Notes under the pieces: generated by a model
The model's database searches: none
Told to the model about the DNA's origin: nothing
The model's input: only the letters and a program-made list of their open reading frames with translations
Made by a program: the position numbers and the translations under genes
Shown here: positions 19,472 through 29,144 of the stretch, piece after piece
How the letters are laid out: each line of letters starts with the position of its first letter
How positions within the stretch are numbered: position 1 is the first letter of the stretch
Source of the DNA: Chitinophaga sp.
Lineage (GTDB): Bacteria; Bacteroidota; Bacteroidia; Chitinophagales; Chitinophagaceae
Assembly (NCBI RefSeq): GCF_017745275.1
Contig: NZ_JAGHZS010000001.1
Location: 372,001 to 436,000, forward strand
DNA length: 64,000 bases
Direction of reading: 5' to 3'

Positions 19472-20551
19472 TTATCGCTTCATTAAATCCGGGTTCAGGA
19501 ACAGGTCATCTACCACGTGTACAATACCATTGCTGGCCAGGTGATCGGCGTTGGCGAGGCCGTTGTAATATTTCAACATATAGGCGCCATCTTCATTAGG
19601 CATCCAGGCGGCCGACTTCCACTTAGTAAGGGTAATGGTGGCATTTTCTCCGATAGTCGGATAGTAAGAATAGTCCGGTGCAATAGCATAGTCGCCTACT
19701 TTGATGGCGTTGTCTGATATCACAGTAGTACCATTCAAAATGTATCCATCCGGAGAGAAAATCCTTAACTTCCTCATTTCAATGGCATAAATGGAAAAGA
19801 CAATCGCTTTATAATTATCCGGATTCATAGCAGCGATTTTTTCCGCTGTGATACCATATTTGGCGAAAGCAGTGTTGGCAGGTGCGAATATGGTAAGGGG
19901 CTTGTTGGTTTTGAGTCCGCCCCACAAATTGAATTGCTTCATCGCCGCAGCAAATAAGGTGAGGCTGGTATCTCCGGCGATGTAATCCTGTACCGTACCA
20001 CGGGTAACCTTCAGCGGTTTGGAAAGGATATGCATCACCCCATTTGCCAGTGGCGTATTACGCCGGCTTTCTTTATAGATCAATGCACCATTCACAAACA
20101 CATCATCATCAGGCCCCGGTTTTGCGTTGATGAGAGTAGATACATATATTTCTTCCCCGGCCAGTGTCATATAGCGGTTATCCAATTGTTGCGGGAAGGT
20201 GGTGGTAAAATAGCGATTACGTATCAGGTGATAGCGGAGCATAAAACGTAAGCTATCTACCTCCATTTTTGCCACATCTTCCAATCTAATTCCCATGCTA
20301 TTGAAAGCACTATTATCGGGTGCGAAAAGCGTGAATGGGCCTCCCTGATTCAAGGTATCCATCATGTTTGTTTTTTTCAGCATGGCGGCCAGGATACTCA
20401 GGTCGTAGTTATTTTCAATGAAAGCGCCCATCGTGCGCGGTGAAGTAGTCCTGTCAACTGGCGGAAGGAGATTGTCTTTCCGGCACCCCCCCATGAGCGC
20501 CAGCAACAATAATCCGGCCGTGAACTTTTTTATGATAACAGTATTCAACAT
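19472..20551 (-). CDS. Fasciclin (FAS1) domain lipoprotein 3
   Basis: A 359-aa lipoprotein with lipobox MGGC near residue 23 and two FAS1 domains. The first contains PFTLFAPDNSAFNSMGI, FMLRYHLI and NGVMHILSKPL; the second contains PLTIFAPANTAFAKYGI and NGIVHVVDDLF. Order on the strand makes it the first of the three FAS1 genes. The three proteins are clearly related in layout but far apart in sequence, so they are old duplicates rather than recent copies. The start is well set by the signal peptide. It lies 18 bases after the DUF4397-like gene. Confidence 0.92.
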   Translation of the reverse strand: MLNTVIIKKFTAGLLLLALMGGCRKDNLLPPVDRTTSPRTMGAFIENNYDLSILAAMLKKTNMMDTLNQGGPFTLFAPDNSAFNSMGIRLEDVAKMEVDSLRFMLRYHLIRNRYFTTTFPQQLDNRYMTLAGEEIYVSTLINAKPGPDDDVFVNGALIYKESRRNTPLANGVMHILSKPLKVTRGTVQDYIAGDTSLTLFAAAMKQFNLWGGLKTNKPLTIFAPANTAFAKYGITAEKIAAMNPDNYKAIVFSIYAIEMRKLRIFSPDGYILNGTTVISDNAIKVGDYAIAPDYSYYPTIGENATITLTKWKSAAWMPNEDGAYMLKYYNGLANADHLASNGIVHVVDDLFLNPDLMKR

Positions 20552-20569
20552 ATTAAAGTAATAAAGACG

Positions 20570-21748
20570 TTAATAAACAGGTGGCGCATACTTGCGCTGG
20601 ATAGTGGTGATATAGAAATGTCTGTTGATATACTCCACAGTATTTACCGTAGCAAACGACCGGGGATTGGTAGTACCGGAATGAATGCTGACCACCAGGC
20701 CGGTACGCAAATCACATTTTACTTTGAATGGAGAATAAAAACCAAGTGCGGATTCACCATAGTCGCCAATGATCACCGCGGAGTAAGCCCCCACCGGCAG
20801 GAAACCAGGAAAGGTCAGATTATCCGGAGTATAGCCCGGACCGTAGAATCCAAACATCTGGCACATATTGCCGGTAAAGATTTTATTGCTGCTGCTATCC
20901 GGGAATAGCGGGAAGCTATAGTAAGGCGCCACTTTGGGTTCCAGGGATTGAATGATGGGCCCCATTGGTATTCCCCGGTATCCGGGAAGTGCAGTGATGA
21001 TGCTATTGTTCCGCTTACTGAGCGAGTAATACACATTCATGGTATCTCTCAGTTTGGTATTGGAAAGATCTATATTCGGTGCCACATTCAGCGACAGGGC
21101 ATAAAAGTTAGCCGCACTGAGATTATAGAAGTTCACGTATACCATTGAATCAGCAAATGGTTGCTTAGGAAACGTTTCATTGCGCAGGTACATCATGGGC
21201 CGCTGACTTGCATATTCTTCTGTCAGTGCATGCATGGTATATACTTCTCCTGCAGTAAGATTAATGGTCGTATCAATCAGCGTAATCCCTCTTTCTGCTT
21301 TGTCGAGTTCGAAGTAAGGAACATCATTCAGTGGCCTGGTACGGAATATGATACGATGTTTTCCCGAAGGCACCTGCGCCCAGCTGGACAAATCATAGCC
21401 ATTCACTACCGGCGCAGCCAATACTCTCCTGGTGCCCGGATATTCATCCTGCCAGAGCACATTGCTGGCAGCATCGGGATAAGGACGGGCCCAGTCGGCG
21501 CGCCGTTTCAGGAAATCGCCGGTGGTAGCGGCGCTCACCGGTACACCGTAATCGTCCGTCACAGGATCTATCAGGAAGACCAGGAAAGGTTGTGGCACAT
21601 CCTTATTGTTAAGTGTAGGGATAAATTCCAGGCAATTGAATACCCGCAGATATGCAGGGCTATTCACGGCTGCATAATCTGTTTTGCGGCAGCTGCTGAC
21701 AAACAGCGCTATCACCAACAGTGGCAGTAGAAAATATTTATAGTTCAT
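20570..21748 (-). CDS. DUF4397-like surface lipoprotein 1
   Basis: A 392-aa lipoprotein. The ATG at 21748 (MNYKYFLLPLL) is chosen; the frame extends four codons to a TTG that is less likely. The lipobox VSSC follows the signal helix. The mature start YAAVNSPAYLRVFNCL resembles the DUF4397 opening strand, in which a short chain of 'A-x-L-R-V-x-N' begins a beta-sandwich. KHRIIFRTRP fits the second DUF4397 motif. The gene lies 8 bases after the related lipoprotein gene. It may bind ligand for the TonB receptor of the operon, which lacks a SusD; that role is inferred. Family assignment is from motif memory only. Confidence 0.7.
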   Translation of the reverse strand: MNYKYFLLPLLVIALFVSSCRKTDYAAVNSPAYLRVFNCLEFIPTLNNKDVPQPFLVFLIDPVTDDYGVPVSAATTGDFLKRRADWARPYPDAASNVLWQDEYPGTRRVLAAPVVNGYDLSSWAQVPSGKHRIIFRTRPLNDVPYFELDKAERGITLIDTTINLTAGEVYTMHALTEEYASQRPMMYLRNETFPKQPFADSMVYVNFYNLSAANFYALSLNVAPNIDLSNTKLRDTMNVYYSLSKRNNSIITALPGYRGIPMGPIIQSLEPKVAPYYSFPLFPDSSSNKIFTGNMCQMFGFYGPGYTPDNLTFPGFLPVGAYSAVIIGDYGESALGFYSPFKVKCDLRTGLVVSIHSGTTNPRSFATVNTVEYINRHFYITTIQRKYAPPVY

Positions 21749-21756
21749 AAAACAAC

Positions 21757-23466
21757 TCAATTATTATGTTTCACAATAATCATCCGGGCTTTTTCAGTTG
21801 CATTGACAGCTGTACTTCCTACCAGCGCCACGGTATAAATACCTGGCTCACTCTGTGGCAGTGATGGCGTTTTGTACAGTTCTGGACGGGCAATAAAATC
21901 ACGGCTCTTCAACGGTGTAATGTTTGTTATCCAGTCGCCGGGAGTAACACCGGGGGCAGAAGCATAAGCCAGTACTCTTTGCGGGAAATTGACCGGCATC
22001 ATTACATATGGCACATCCATCACTGGCTTACCCAGGAAGATATGCTGTGAAGCTGCATATAAGCCAGGTAAGGGCTGCCCATCGTTTTGTGTAAATGTTA
22101 CTTCATCCAGGTCAGGACAGAAATTCATGCAACGAATCCAGAAAGGGAAAATATCTTTCATGGCACTCCAGCTACCATTGTCGGTAGCATTGCCGTTGTA
22201 ATACCTGCCACTGAGATTATTAGCGACAAAGGAAATAGCGGCACTGCCATCTTTACGGGGATACAACCAGGCCGTGAGGTTATCAGCGGGCTGCAGATCG
22301 ATGTTACTTTCCGCCACCACTTTACCATCATCTCCCAAAGCTTTTACTATATGCTTACCCGTTATATAATGTACATAGCTGGTTTGTTTAGCGAAAGCGA
22401 GGGCCTCGCCCAGCGGTTGTCCATCTACCTGCCAGGTAATTTTTTTACCGGCTACTACATTCACTCCCTGTAACCGGGCATAGGTAAGGTTTACCGGCTC
22501 GGCTATATCCGCAATAATACGGAAGGTGTTGTTTTCTGACTTATAGGTTTCCCCGGTAGGGTTACCGTTGGGAATACCGGCATCATAAGTACTGGCTACT
22601 ACAATCGTATAAATTCCTCCGGGTTGAAACGTTTTAACAGGCGCATAATTTAACCACGTATCTTTCCAGTTGCCGATACCAGGAACACCCTGTATATCCA
22701 TCAACGTACCGGTAAGCGGATTGATCACGTTCAGCAGGCTGTTAGCTCCCTGTACCTGATTACCCTTATTATCCAATACCCGGAACTGATAAGTACCATA
22801 AGGTAATTCTACATAGTCGGAATACTGACCAGGTGCAATGTTGCTCAGTCCTGGTACGGTAGTACCATCTGCCAGTGTAACGGACATAGGACCGGTACGG
22901 TAAATTCCCGGCGGAATACTACCTGTAATGGTAGCGCTGAGATTCAGCAAACGGAGCTTAAATCCGGCCGGATCTGCTGCTGGTGAGATACCCCTTGGCA
23001 CTTCAAACAAAGAGTCCATTAAACCCGCCGGATTGGGGCGAAAACGCACAAAATAGTAGTCCTTCGGATTGGCATCATCATCTTTCATCCGGAGTGGTCG
23101 TGGATTTGGCGCATAATTCCGGATTGATAAGCTGCTGAGCATAACACTATCTACCCAACCATTTATTACAAATGCCCGAGGAATAGTATAGGTAGAACCT
23201 AAGCGGCCATTTTCCGGAAACCAGAACGTACCCTTGGTATTGCTTTCACCATAGTACCCTTCATAATCCGGCAGTTGATAGCTGGTCAGTTGTTCACCAC
23301 GCACCGACAATTCTGTAGCTCCGGCCAGGTTCACCAGGCGAATAGCAGAAGGGGTGATGGGCTGCTGTACCATCCTGTTATCGTAAGCGTAATCCAGTTT
23401 CTTGCTGCAGGCACTTAGCATCAATGCCGCCACCGTCAGTATATAAGTAGTTCTCATTTTCATCAT
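21757..23466 (-). CDS. DUF4397-like surface lipoprotein 2
   Basis: A 569-aa lipoprotein with signal segment TYILTVAALML and lipobox LSAC. The mature N-terminus ITPSAIRLVNLAGATELSVRGEQL looks like a DUF4397 opening, and a second copy of the pattern (FKLRLLNLSATITG) is near residue 170, so two or more beta-sandwich modules are likely. Several Met codons (1, 2 and 4) could start it. It follows the STN-type TonB receptor by 8 bases and precedes the related 392-aa lipoprotein by 8 bases. The position just after a TonB receptor is where a SusD gene would normally be, which suggests a partner role. Confidence 0.7.
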   Translation of the reverse strand: MMKMRTTYILTVAALMLSACSKKLDYAYDNRMVQQPITPSAIRLVNLAGATELSVRGEQLTSYQLPDYEGYYGESNTKGTFWFPENGRLGSTYTIPRAFVINGWVDSVMLSSLSIRNYAPNPRPLRMKDDDANPKDYYFVRFRPNPAGLMDSLFEVPRGISPAADPAGFKLRLLNLSATITGSIPPGIYRTGPMSVTLADGTTVPGLSNIAPGQYSDYVELPYGTYQFRVLDNKGNQVQGANSLLNVINPLTGTLMDIQGVPGIGNWKDTWLNYAPVKTFQPGGIYTIVVASTYDAGIPNGNPTGETYKSENNTFRIIADIAEPVNLTYARLQGVNVVAGKKITWQVDGQPLGEALAFAKQTSYVHYITGKHIVKALGDDGKVVAESNIDLQPADNLTAWLYPRKDGSAAISFVANNLSGRYYNGNATDNGSWSAMKDIFPFWIRCMNFCPDLDEVTFTQNDGQPLPGLYAASQHIFLGKPVMDVPYVMMPVNFPQRVLAYASAPGVTPGDWITNITPLKSRDFIARPELYKTPSLPQSEPGIYTVALVGSTAVNATEKARMIIVKHNN

Positions 23467-23474
23467 TCAAATTT

Positions 23475-26400
23475 TTACAGGTTGAAAGTCAATCCCAGCA
23501 TAAATTCTGTTCCGCGGTAAAAGCTTCTGCGTACATATTTCTTTCCATAAAAATTTCCACCAGTACCCGGGTTGGCATATACTTCTTCCACCGGACGATC
23601 CAGGATATTTTTAGCAAAACCTTTTAACTGCAAACGCTTCAGCAGTTGCTGGGAAAACACGATATCCAATACCGGGTTAGGTCTGGAATAGAGATCCGGC
23701 GTGCCATCCAGGTTTACCTGTATCAACCGCTCTCCTACCATGTTGAAAGTGGTGGTGATGTCTGTACCGGTTTTGCTGTCGTTATAGTTCAGGAATACAT
23801 TCACAGAATAGGGAGCCTGCTCAAACAGCGGGCTGTTGGCCGGCGCACGACGATCAATGGCGCGGGAGGATTCCAGTCGCTCTTTCGTTTTCTTAATTTC
23901 ACTTTGTGCCAGCAACAGGTTAGATCCCAATGAAAAGTTTTTCATGGCAGCTGTCAGGATGCTCAGATTCTTTACTATCTCCAGTTCTATCCCGTATACC
24001 TTACCCTTGTTAGGATCATTCTGGAATTCAATGGCCGGGAACTCGGGGAAGCGTGCTTCCAGTCCGCCGGAATTCTGCTTGAATACCTTCGTTAACTGGT
24101 TATTGATTTCTTTATAAAAAACGGATGCAGAAATTACTTCTCCCGGGCGAGGGAACCATTCCCAGCGGAAGTCGTAGTTCGTTGTCTGCTGGTTCTTCAA
24201 CTTTGGATTACCTACTACCAATGCAAACTGGAAAGGATCAAAGTCGAATACATTCGTCAGCTCCCGCAGCTCGGGCCTTGCCAGCGTAGTGTTGTAGCCA
24301 AGGCGGAAGTTCATGTTCTTATGCAGTGTATAGGTCAGGTTAGCAGAATAGTAAGGCTCGTAATCTGTTTTGTAGATGGAGTTCGGCTCCGTGTACACCA
24401 GGTTCACTTTATTACCACTGGCATCTTTAGCGGTAATAGAAGGATCCAGGAATACATTGGACGTATCTACCGCCGCCTGTATATCTGTCATTTCGAAACG
24501 TACCCCACCGGTGAAGCGTAGCTGCTCAGTAAGGTGCAGGTCCAGCATACCATAGAAAGCACGTGTTTCGTAGTAGCCTTTATAGTTGTTGGGAGATTTC
24601 TGGATGTTATATAGAAAACCACCAGTACGTGGTGCGCCTTCTTCGTTATACGCCGAAGGCGGACGGATACCAATACGATCATATCCTACCAGCTGATCCA
24701 GGTTACCATTTACCTCGTATAAGGGCAAAGCACCACCCGTACCATAGTTGGATCCCGGGAGATAGAGTACATTCTCGCCAAAACTTCTTCTTCTATGGAG
24801 ATAGTTCACCCCTGTTTTGAAGTCCTGCTTTTTGTTCAGGGCTTTAAAAGGCAGCGTGATATCCGCTTTATAGTTGTAGTTATCTTCTTTCAGATGACGG
24901 AAACGACGGCCATTCGGATCGGCCTGGATGATACCATACGGGCCATAGCCGTTTACATAACCGGATACCAGAGAATATAAACTGGGCGTAGCACTTATTG
25001 GCGGCACCTCGCCGGGAGTTGTTACCGGTGGAACATAAGTACTTCCGCCATTGATGCGATAATCGGCCAGGTTCACAAAACGATAATCCGGATCATCCTG
25101 CGTGGAAGAAGAAGTAGCCATGTTGTAACTCAGCTTCGGCGCATATTCATTCTTTCCAAACTTATGCTCCCCCTGTAGATTGAACGTGTTGAGCGTACGA
25201 TAGCTTTGACGCAGGGAATAAATGAGGTTGTATACCTTACCGGGTAAGCCTGTGTACTCATAGGCGCCATGCAGGTTGCTGGCCCTGGTTTCCGCACCAC
25301 GGCTGCCCAGGTACTGCATACTGATTTCATGTTGCGGGCTGAAGCGATAAGTGAGTCCACCCAAAAATCCATAGTTGAGTGTTTGTGTTCCGGTGTTTTC
25401 CTTATAGTTTAAGTACTTCCCCAGGTTAATATTATTCGGGGTAATATAGTTAGGAATCACGCGGGGACTGTACAATGCGCTGTTACCTGTTAACACGCCC
25501 TGGTATACACTATACTGGGTCAGCGATCCATCATAGATATCGTTGGTGCGGCTGTAATAGTTGGCGCCGGCAATTAATCCGACCTGGTGTTTCTTAAATA
25601 CCGTGTAGCTGTTACCGTAGGTAATGGAGTAAATCTGGTTCAGCGGCGCCTTTTTATATTTAGTGGTTAGTACGGGATCAAAGCCATGCATCACTTTGTT
25701 GATACGATTGGCTTCTGCCAGCATGGCCGGGTCATTGCGGCTGCCGGCAATCTGGCGTTGGATATCACCCAGCCCATTCGGATACTGCGCGGATAGCTGC
25801 TGGAAGTCGTTCGATAATCCTTTGCCTTTCACTTTTCCCCCGAGAAACCCCATATCGCTGTTGTAGAAGCTATTCACATAGTTGCCCGTGCGGGAGTTGA
25901 TGCCGGATTGTATCGTGATGCTCAGCGTCTGATGTTCCGGCACCGACTTGGTTTTCAGCTCCACGATGCCAGCAGCAGCATCCGCCGGTTTATCGGAGGT
26001 AGTGGTTTTATAAATAGTAATGTTGTCTAACAGGCCGGCAGGCACCAGGTCCAGCGGGATAGCGCTTCTATCCGGATCTGAAGAAGCCAGGCGGATACCA
26101 TTCAGCTGACCAATCACGCTACGGTCGCCCAGGCCGCGGATGGCTACATACTTGTCGTCTGTTACCGTTACACCAGACACGCGTTGCAACGCCTGGGTAG
26201 TAGTGATACTCGCCGTTTTCTCGATGTTCTGTGCAGAGATCCCGTCGGAGATCATAGCAGAATTTTTACGATCGTTCAACAGCATCACCTCTGTGTTCGC
26301 CTTTCTGCGGGCATCTACCGTAACACCGGCTAAGGTTTTACTGTCGGCTTTCAACAATACCAATAATACAGGCAGACTTCCGGCCTTTACCATTTTGGTG

Positions 26401-26918
26401 GCATACCCTACATAATATACTACCAGCACATCACTGGTATCTTTCACATCGATGAAAAAACGGCCGGATTCATCTGCTGCAACCACCTGCCCGGTGCTCT
26501 GCGACATGATCTCTGCATGCGCCACCGGCGAACCTTTTGCCGCATCTGTAATCATCCCGCTGATCGTTCTTTTGCGGGGAGCAGTGGATTCTTTTATAAT
26601 GATTTTGCGGATCACTACCTTTTTGCCATCGACCGCCTCATATTCCAGGCCAGTGTTCAACAGCAGATACCCCAGCACCTCTGCTACGGTTTTATTATTC
26701 AGGTCTGCATTGTATTTTTTATCCAGCACCTTGACATCGGCGGGATTATAGAAGAAGGTCACGCCCCCTTTCTGTTGCAACAGGGAGAAACATTTGGTGA
26801 TGCCCTCATTCCTGAAACTGATGTTGATCTTCTGCTGTAGCACGTTGACCTGCCCCATTGCCGGGAGCGTCATCAACAGCAGGATCCACATACATCCGTG
26901 TAAAATTTTTTGCTTCAT
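23475..26918 (-). CDS. STN-containing TonB-dependent receptor (FecA-like transducer)
   Basis: An outer-membrane receptor of 1147 aa from the ATG at 26918, which opens the signal peptide (MKQKILHGCMWILLL, cleaved near AMGQ). A secretin/TonB short N-terminal (STN) domain covers about residues 35-110 (INISFRNEGITKCFSLLQQ, KTVAEVLGYLLLNTGLEYEAV). It is followed by a carboxypeptidase-regulatory-like domain, a plug (ASITTTQALQRVSGVTVTDDKYVAIRGLGDRSV) and a barrel ending FMLGLTFNL. The STN domain normally contacts FecR in the periplasm, and the FecR gene lies just upstream (93-base gap). The protein is therefore both importer and signal source for the sigma factor. Confidence 0.93.
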   Translation of the reverse strand: MKQKILHGCMWILLLMTLPAMGQVNVLQQKINISFRNEGITKCFSLLQQKGGVTFFYNPADVKVLDKKYNADLNNKTVAEVLGYLLLNTGLEYEAVDGKKVVIRKIIIKESTAPRKRTISGMITDAAKGSPVAHAEIMSQSTGQVVAADESGRFFIDVKDTSDVLVVYYVGYATKMVKAGSLPVLLVLLKADSKTLAGVTVDARRKANTEVMLLNDRKNSAMISDGISAQNIEKTASITTTQALQRVSGVTVTDDKYVAIRGLGDRSVIGQLNGIRLASSDPDRSAIPLDLVPAGLLDNITIYKTTTSDKPADAAAGIVELKTKSVPEHQTLSITIQSGINSRTGNYVNSFYNSDMGFLGGKVKGKGLSNDFQQLSAQYPNGLGDIQRQIAGSRNDPAMLAEANRINKVMHGFDPVLTTKYKKAPLNQIYSITYGNSYTVFKKHQVGLIAGANYYSRTNDIYDGSLTQYSVYQGVLTGNSALYSPRVIPNYITPNNINLGKYLNYKENTGTQTLNYGFLGGLTYRFSPQHEISMQYLGSRGAETRASNLHGAYEYTGLPGKVYNLIYSLRQSYRTLNTFNLQGEHKFGKNEYAPKLSYNMATSSSTQDDPDYRFVNLADYRINGGSTYVPPVTTPGEVPPISATPSLYSLVSGYVNGYGPYGIIQADPNGRRFRHLKEDNYNYKADITLPFKALNKKQDFKTGVNYLHRRRSFGENVLYLPGSNYGTGGALPLYEVNGNLDQLVGYDRIGIRPPSAYNEEGAPRTGGFLYNIQKSPNNYKGYYETRAFYGMLDLHLTEQLRFTGGVRFEMTDIQAAVDTSNVFLDPSITAKDASGNKVNLVYTEPNSIYKTDYEPYYSANLTYTLHKNMNFRLGYNTTLARPELRELTNVFDFDPFQFALVVGNPKLKNQQTTNYDFRWEWFPRPGEVISASVFYKEINNQLTKVFKQNSGGLEARFPEFPAIEFQNDPNKGKVYGIELEIVKNLSILTAAMKNFSLGSNLLLAQSEIKKTKERLESSRAIDRRAPANSPLFEQAPYSVNVFLNYNDSKTGTDITTTFNMVGERLIQVNLDGTPDLYSRPNPVLDIVFSQQLLKRLQLKGFAKNILDRPVEEVYANPGTGGNFYGKKYVRRSFYRGTEFMLGLTFNL

Positions 26919-27011
26919 TCGTTTGATAATTTGCTTTAGCCTGAGTTTGGGCAATGATCAGCCGTTAGCCGTGGCGGCCTGCCAGGCTTTACTTCAGCTA
27001 CTATTGTGATG

Positions 27012-27944
27012 CTATTTGATTAAAATGGTACCGTCCTTGTTTTTATGAATAGTTAACCGATAGGAAAGGGAAATTACTTTTAAGATATCATCCAGGGTAT
27101 CTGCTTCCTCAAAAGCACCTGTAAACTTCAACCCTGCCGTAGCCGGGCTTCCGCAGCTGATCTTCACCCCATACATTTTTTCTATCTCCCCAAACACCGC
27201 TGACAATGCCGATTCATTAAATATTAACTTGTTACTGATCCACCCGGTGTTCACCTCCTGGTGGCTATATATTTTAATTTGTTGCTGCTCTTTGTTAAAT
27301 ATCAACTCCTCATCTGCCCCTAACTGCCGCGTTACCGTTTCTGCCGTTACCGCCACCCTACCCGATTTCACACTTACCTTCGGCGACTGGATACCAACGC
27401 TATCCGTTACCACAAACGATGTTCCCAACACCTGCACCTTCAGGTTAGGCCCTGTAATAATAAATGGCGCCGACTCCGGCATCACCTCGAAAAATGCTTC
27501 CCCATTTACTTTGATGCTGCGCTGCCGCCCACGGAAATATTTCGGATACATCACGGTACTACCGCCATTCAACACCACCACCGAACTATCCGGCAACACC
27601 ACCTTCTTCACCTGGTACTTCAACGCCGTTACCCGCTCAATAGGCACGGGATTGAGCCAGTCCTGCAGCTCAAAGCGATACACGGTTGCCGCCACCAGCA
27701 GCGATACACTCGCCGCCGCCGCCATGCCATACTTCCAGAAACTGATCCTGCGCGGTTCGTATATAGCTAACCGTAGGTTGTCCAATACCTCTTGCCGATG
27801 CAACTCCGCATCTGCCGGCAGCTCTTTTTCTGCCATGGCCTTATCCAGCCATTGCTGCAATACCGCCGCTTCCCTGCGGGAGGCATTCCCCGCCAGGTAG
27901 CTATCGACCATTCTTCTAAACTGTGAAATATTCATCCGGAACAT
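27012..27944 (-). CDS. FecR-family anti-sigma factor (DUF4974 C-terminus)
   Basis: A 310-aa inner-membrane regulator. Residues 1-65 form the cytoplasmic sigma-binding part (FRRMVDSYLAGNASRREAAVLQQW), residues about 70-89 a single transmembrane helix, then the periplasmic FecR domain (KKVVLPDSSVVVLNGGSTVMYPKYF, REVK-like INGEAFFEVM) and a C-terminal DUF4974 domain (IFNESALSAVFGEIEKMYGVKISC, ADTLDDILKVISLSYRLTIH). It holds the ECF sigma factor until the STN receptor signals ligand binding. The first ATG is used; codon 4 is an alternative. The sigma gene is 62 bases upstream. Confidence 0.95.
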   Translation of the reverse strand: MFRMNISQFRRMVDSYLAGNASRREAAVLQQWLDKAMAEKELPADAELHRQEVLDNLRLAIYEPRRISFWKYGMAAAASVSLLVAATVYRFELQDWLNPVPIERVTALKYQVKKVVLPDSSVVVLNGGSTVMYPKYFRGRQRSIKVNGEAFFEVMPESAPFIITGPNLKVQVLGTSFVVTDSVGIQSPKVSVKSGRVAVTAETVTRQLGADEELIFNKEQQQIKIYSHQEVNTGWISNKLIFNESALSAVFGEIEKMYGVKISCGSPATAGLKFTGAFEEADTLDDILKVISLSYRLTIHKNKDGTILIK

Positions 27945-28006
27945 GCTTCTATAGATATGTTCCTTTACAAGGGACGGTTGTCCCGAAGAAGTAGGTTAAG
28001 GAATTA

Positions 28007-28573
28007 TTAACTGATGAATTCTACCAGTAACATCGCCACCGCAATATGGTGTCGCAAGGCCTTCAGCGCCATATGCAACTGGTTTCTCACCGTTTTTTCC
28101 GAGAGGTTTAATTTTTGGGCTATCTCCGCTATCGACAAATGATGCCGGCGGCTTAATAAAAATATCTCCCGCGTTTTTACAGGTAACGAATTTAATTGTT
28201 CATCTATTTCCCTGAACACATCCGCTTCCTCCATCTTCTCCCATATATCATTCAATACCGGCAAAATATACTCCTGCACCCGGTCTAGCTCCTCCGGCCG
28301 GTTCATGATCTCCTGCAGTTTCTTCAGCGATTGAAACCGCACCGCCTGCAGCAAATAATTCTCCAACGGCCCCTTGATATTCAGCCGCTCCCTTCTTGAC
28401 CATAATGATATATATACCAACTGCACCACATCCTTGGCATCATCCGCACTCCCCAGGATCTTCCACGCAAAAGCATATAGCACGGCCCAGTGGCGATTGA
28501 AACAGCGTTCAAAAGCTTTCTGATCCCCAGCGCGGATAAGATGCAGCAACTCGATATCTTCAATGGATTGCAT
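28007..28573 (-). CDS. ECF RNA polymerase sigma factor (FecI-like)
   Basis: A 188-aa sigma-70 family protein from the ATG at 28573 (MQSIEDIELL); the open frame continues to 28672, but the family normally starts about here. Region 2 is visible (LIRAGDQKAFERCFNRHWAVLY, ADDAKDVVQLVYISLW), as is region 4 (LPVKTREIFLLSRRHHLSIAEIAQKLNLSEKTVRNQLHMAL). It is the first gene of the ten-gene operon that runs to 11865 and very likely activates that operon. It diverges from two small peptide genes across a 126-base gap. Confidence 0.94.
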   Translation of the reverse strand: MQSIEDIELLHLIRAGDQKAFERCFNRHWAVLYAFAWKILGSADDAKDVVQLVYISLWSRRERLNIKGPLENYLLQAVRFQSLKKLQEIMNRPEELDRVQEYILPVLNDIWEKMEEADVFREIDEQLNSLPVKTREIFLLSRRHHLSIAEIAQKLNLSEKTVRNQLHMALKALRHHIAVAMLLVEFIS

Positions 28574-28699
28574 GACGCATGATTTAGACAATGCGGCGGC
28601 AAAATAGTGGATTTGGAGGAAGAGGGGTTTTAAGTTAGTGTTATCTTTTGGCGCTATGAGGTGCGGGGGCATTGCAGGCGGTTGTAGTAAATTCGGAGT

Positions 28700-28933
28700 A
28701 TGAAAAAAGCAAGGATCATATTAGTGGTGATAGCGTTGCTTGGTATAGCCGGCGGCGCGGTGGCGTATTTTATGCCAACGGTTTATTACAGACCTGCGTA
28801 TTATGGCGGGGAGTGTACGGTGCCTACTACTATCTATTACAGCGTAGTAATGGATACGCGGATGCCAGGGAAGGAGGTGAAGCTGGCGAGGAAGCCGGGG
28901 AGGTGTGAGACTTATATTGTTATTGGGCAATAA
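28700..28933 (+). CDS. Small secreted two-cysteine protein P1
   Basis: A 77-aa protein. The N-terminus MKKARIILVVIALLGIAGGAVA is a signal peptide with an A-V-A site after residue 22. The mature part starts Y-F and contains C39 in GGECTVP and C69 near the end, so one disulfide is possible. The start matches the other members of this family (P3-P6) and the GG(E/Q)CTVP segment is shared with P6 at 42417. It diverges from the ECF sigma gene and is followed by P2 after 10 bases. Unlike P3-P6, its base composition is as GC-rich as the left flank. Function is unknown. Confidence 0.7.
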   Translation: MKKARIILVVIALLGIAGGAVAYFMPTVYYRPAYYGGECTVPTTIYYSVVMDTRMPGKEVKLARKPGRCETYIVIGQ

Positions 28934-28943
28934 ACTTTGCGTT

Positions 28944-29144
28944 ATGAAGCGAGCAAGGATTGCGTTGAGTTTTATTTTGATTGGAGGGATTGCGGCGTTT
29001 GTGTTGAGTTGGCCGGAGAGTAGGTATATACGGCGTATTAATCCAATCACAATTCCCACTAACATTTATGATAAACTAATACCCAAGCAATTTCTTCTTA
29101 ACTCCCCTATACGACAACAAGAGGAAGAATCGCATCAGTGCTAA
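28944..29144 (+). CDS. Small secreted or membrane protein P2
   Basis: A 66-aa protein read from the ATG at 28944 (MKRARIALSFILIGGIAAFVLS). The frame is open further upstream, but this start aligns with the MKxARI opening of P1. It has a signal-like hydrophobic segment and a mature part of about 45 residues rich in Ile, Pro and Arg. Only one cysteine is present, as the very last residue, so it is a diverged or decaying member of the family. It lies 10 bases after P1 and probably shares its transcript. No function can be assigned. Confidence 0.5.
   Translation: MKRARIALSFILIGGIAAFVLSWPESRYIRRINPITIPTNIYDKLIPKQFLLNSPIRQQEEESHQC

Noticed and set aside
28574..28672. N-terminal extension of the sigma factor (start at 28672)
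   Set aside because: The extra 33 residues do not belong to the sigma family and occupy the promoter region shared with P1; ATG 28573 gives the usual length.
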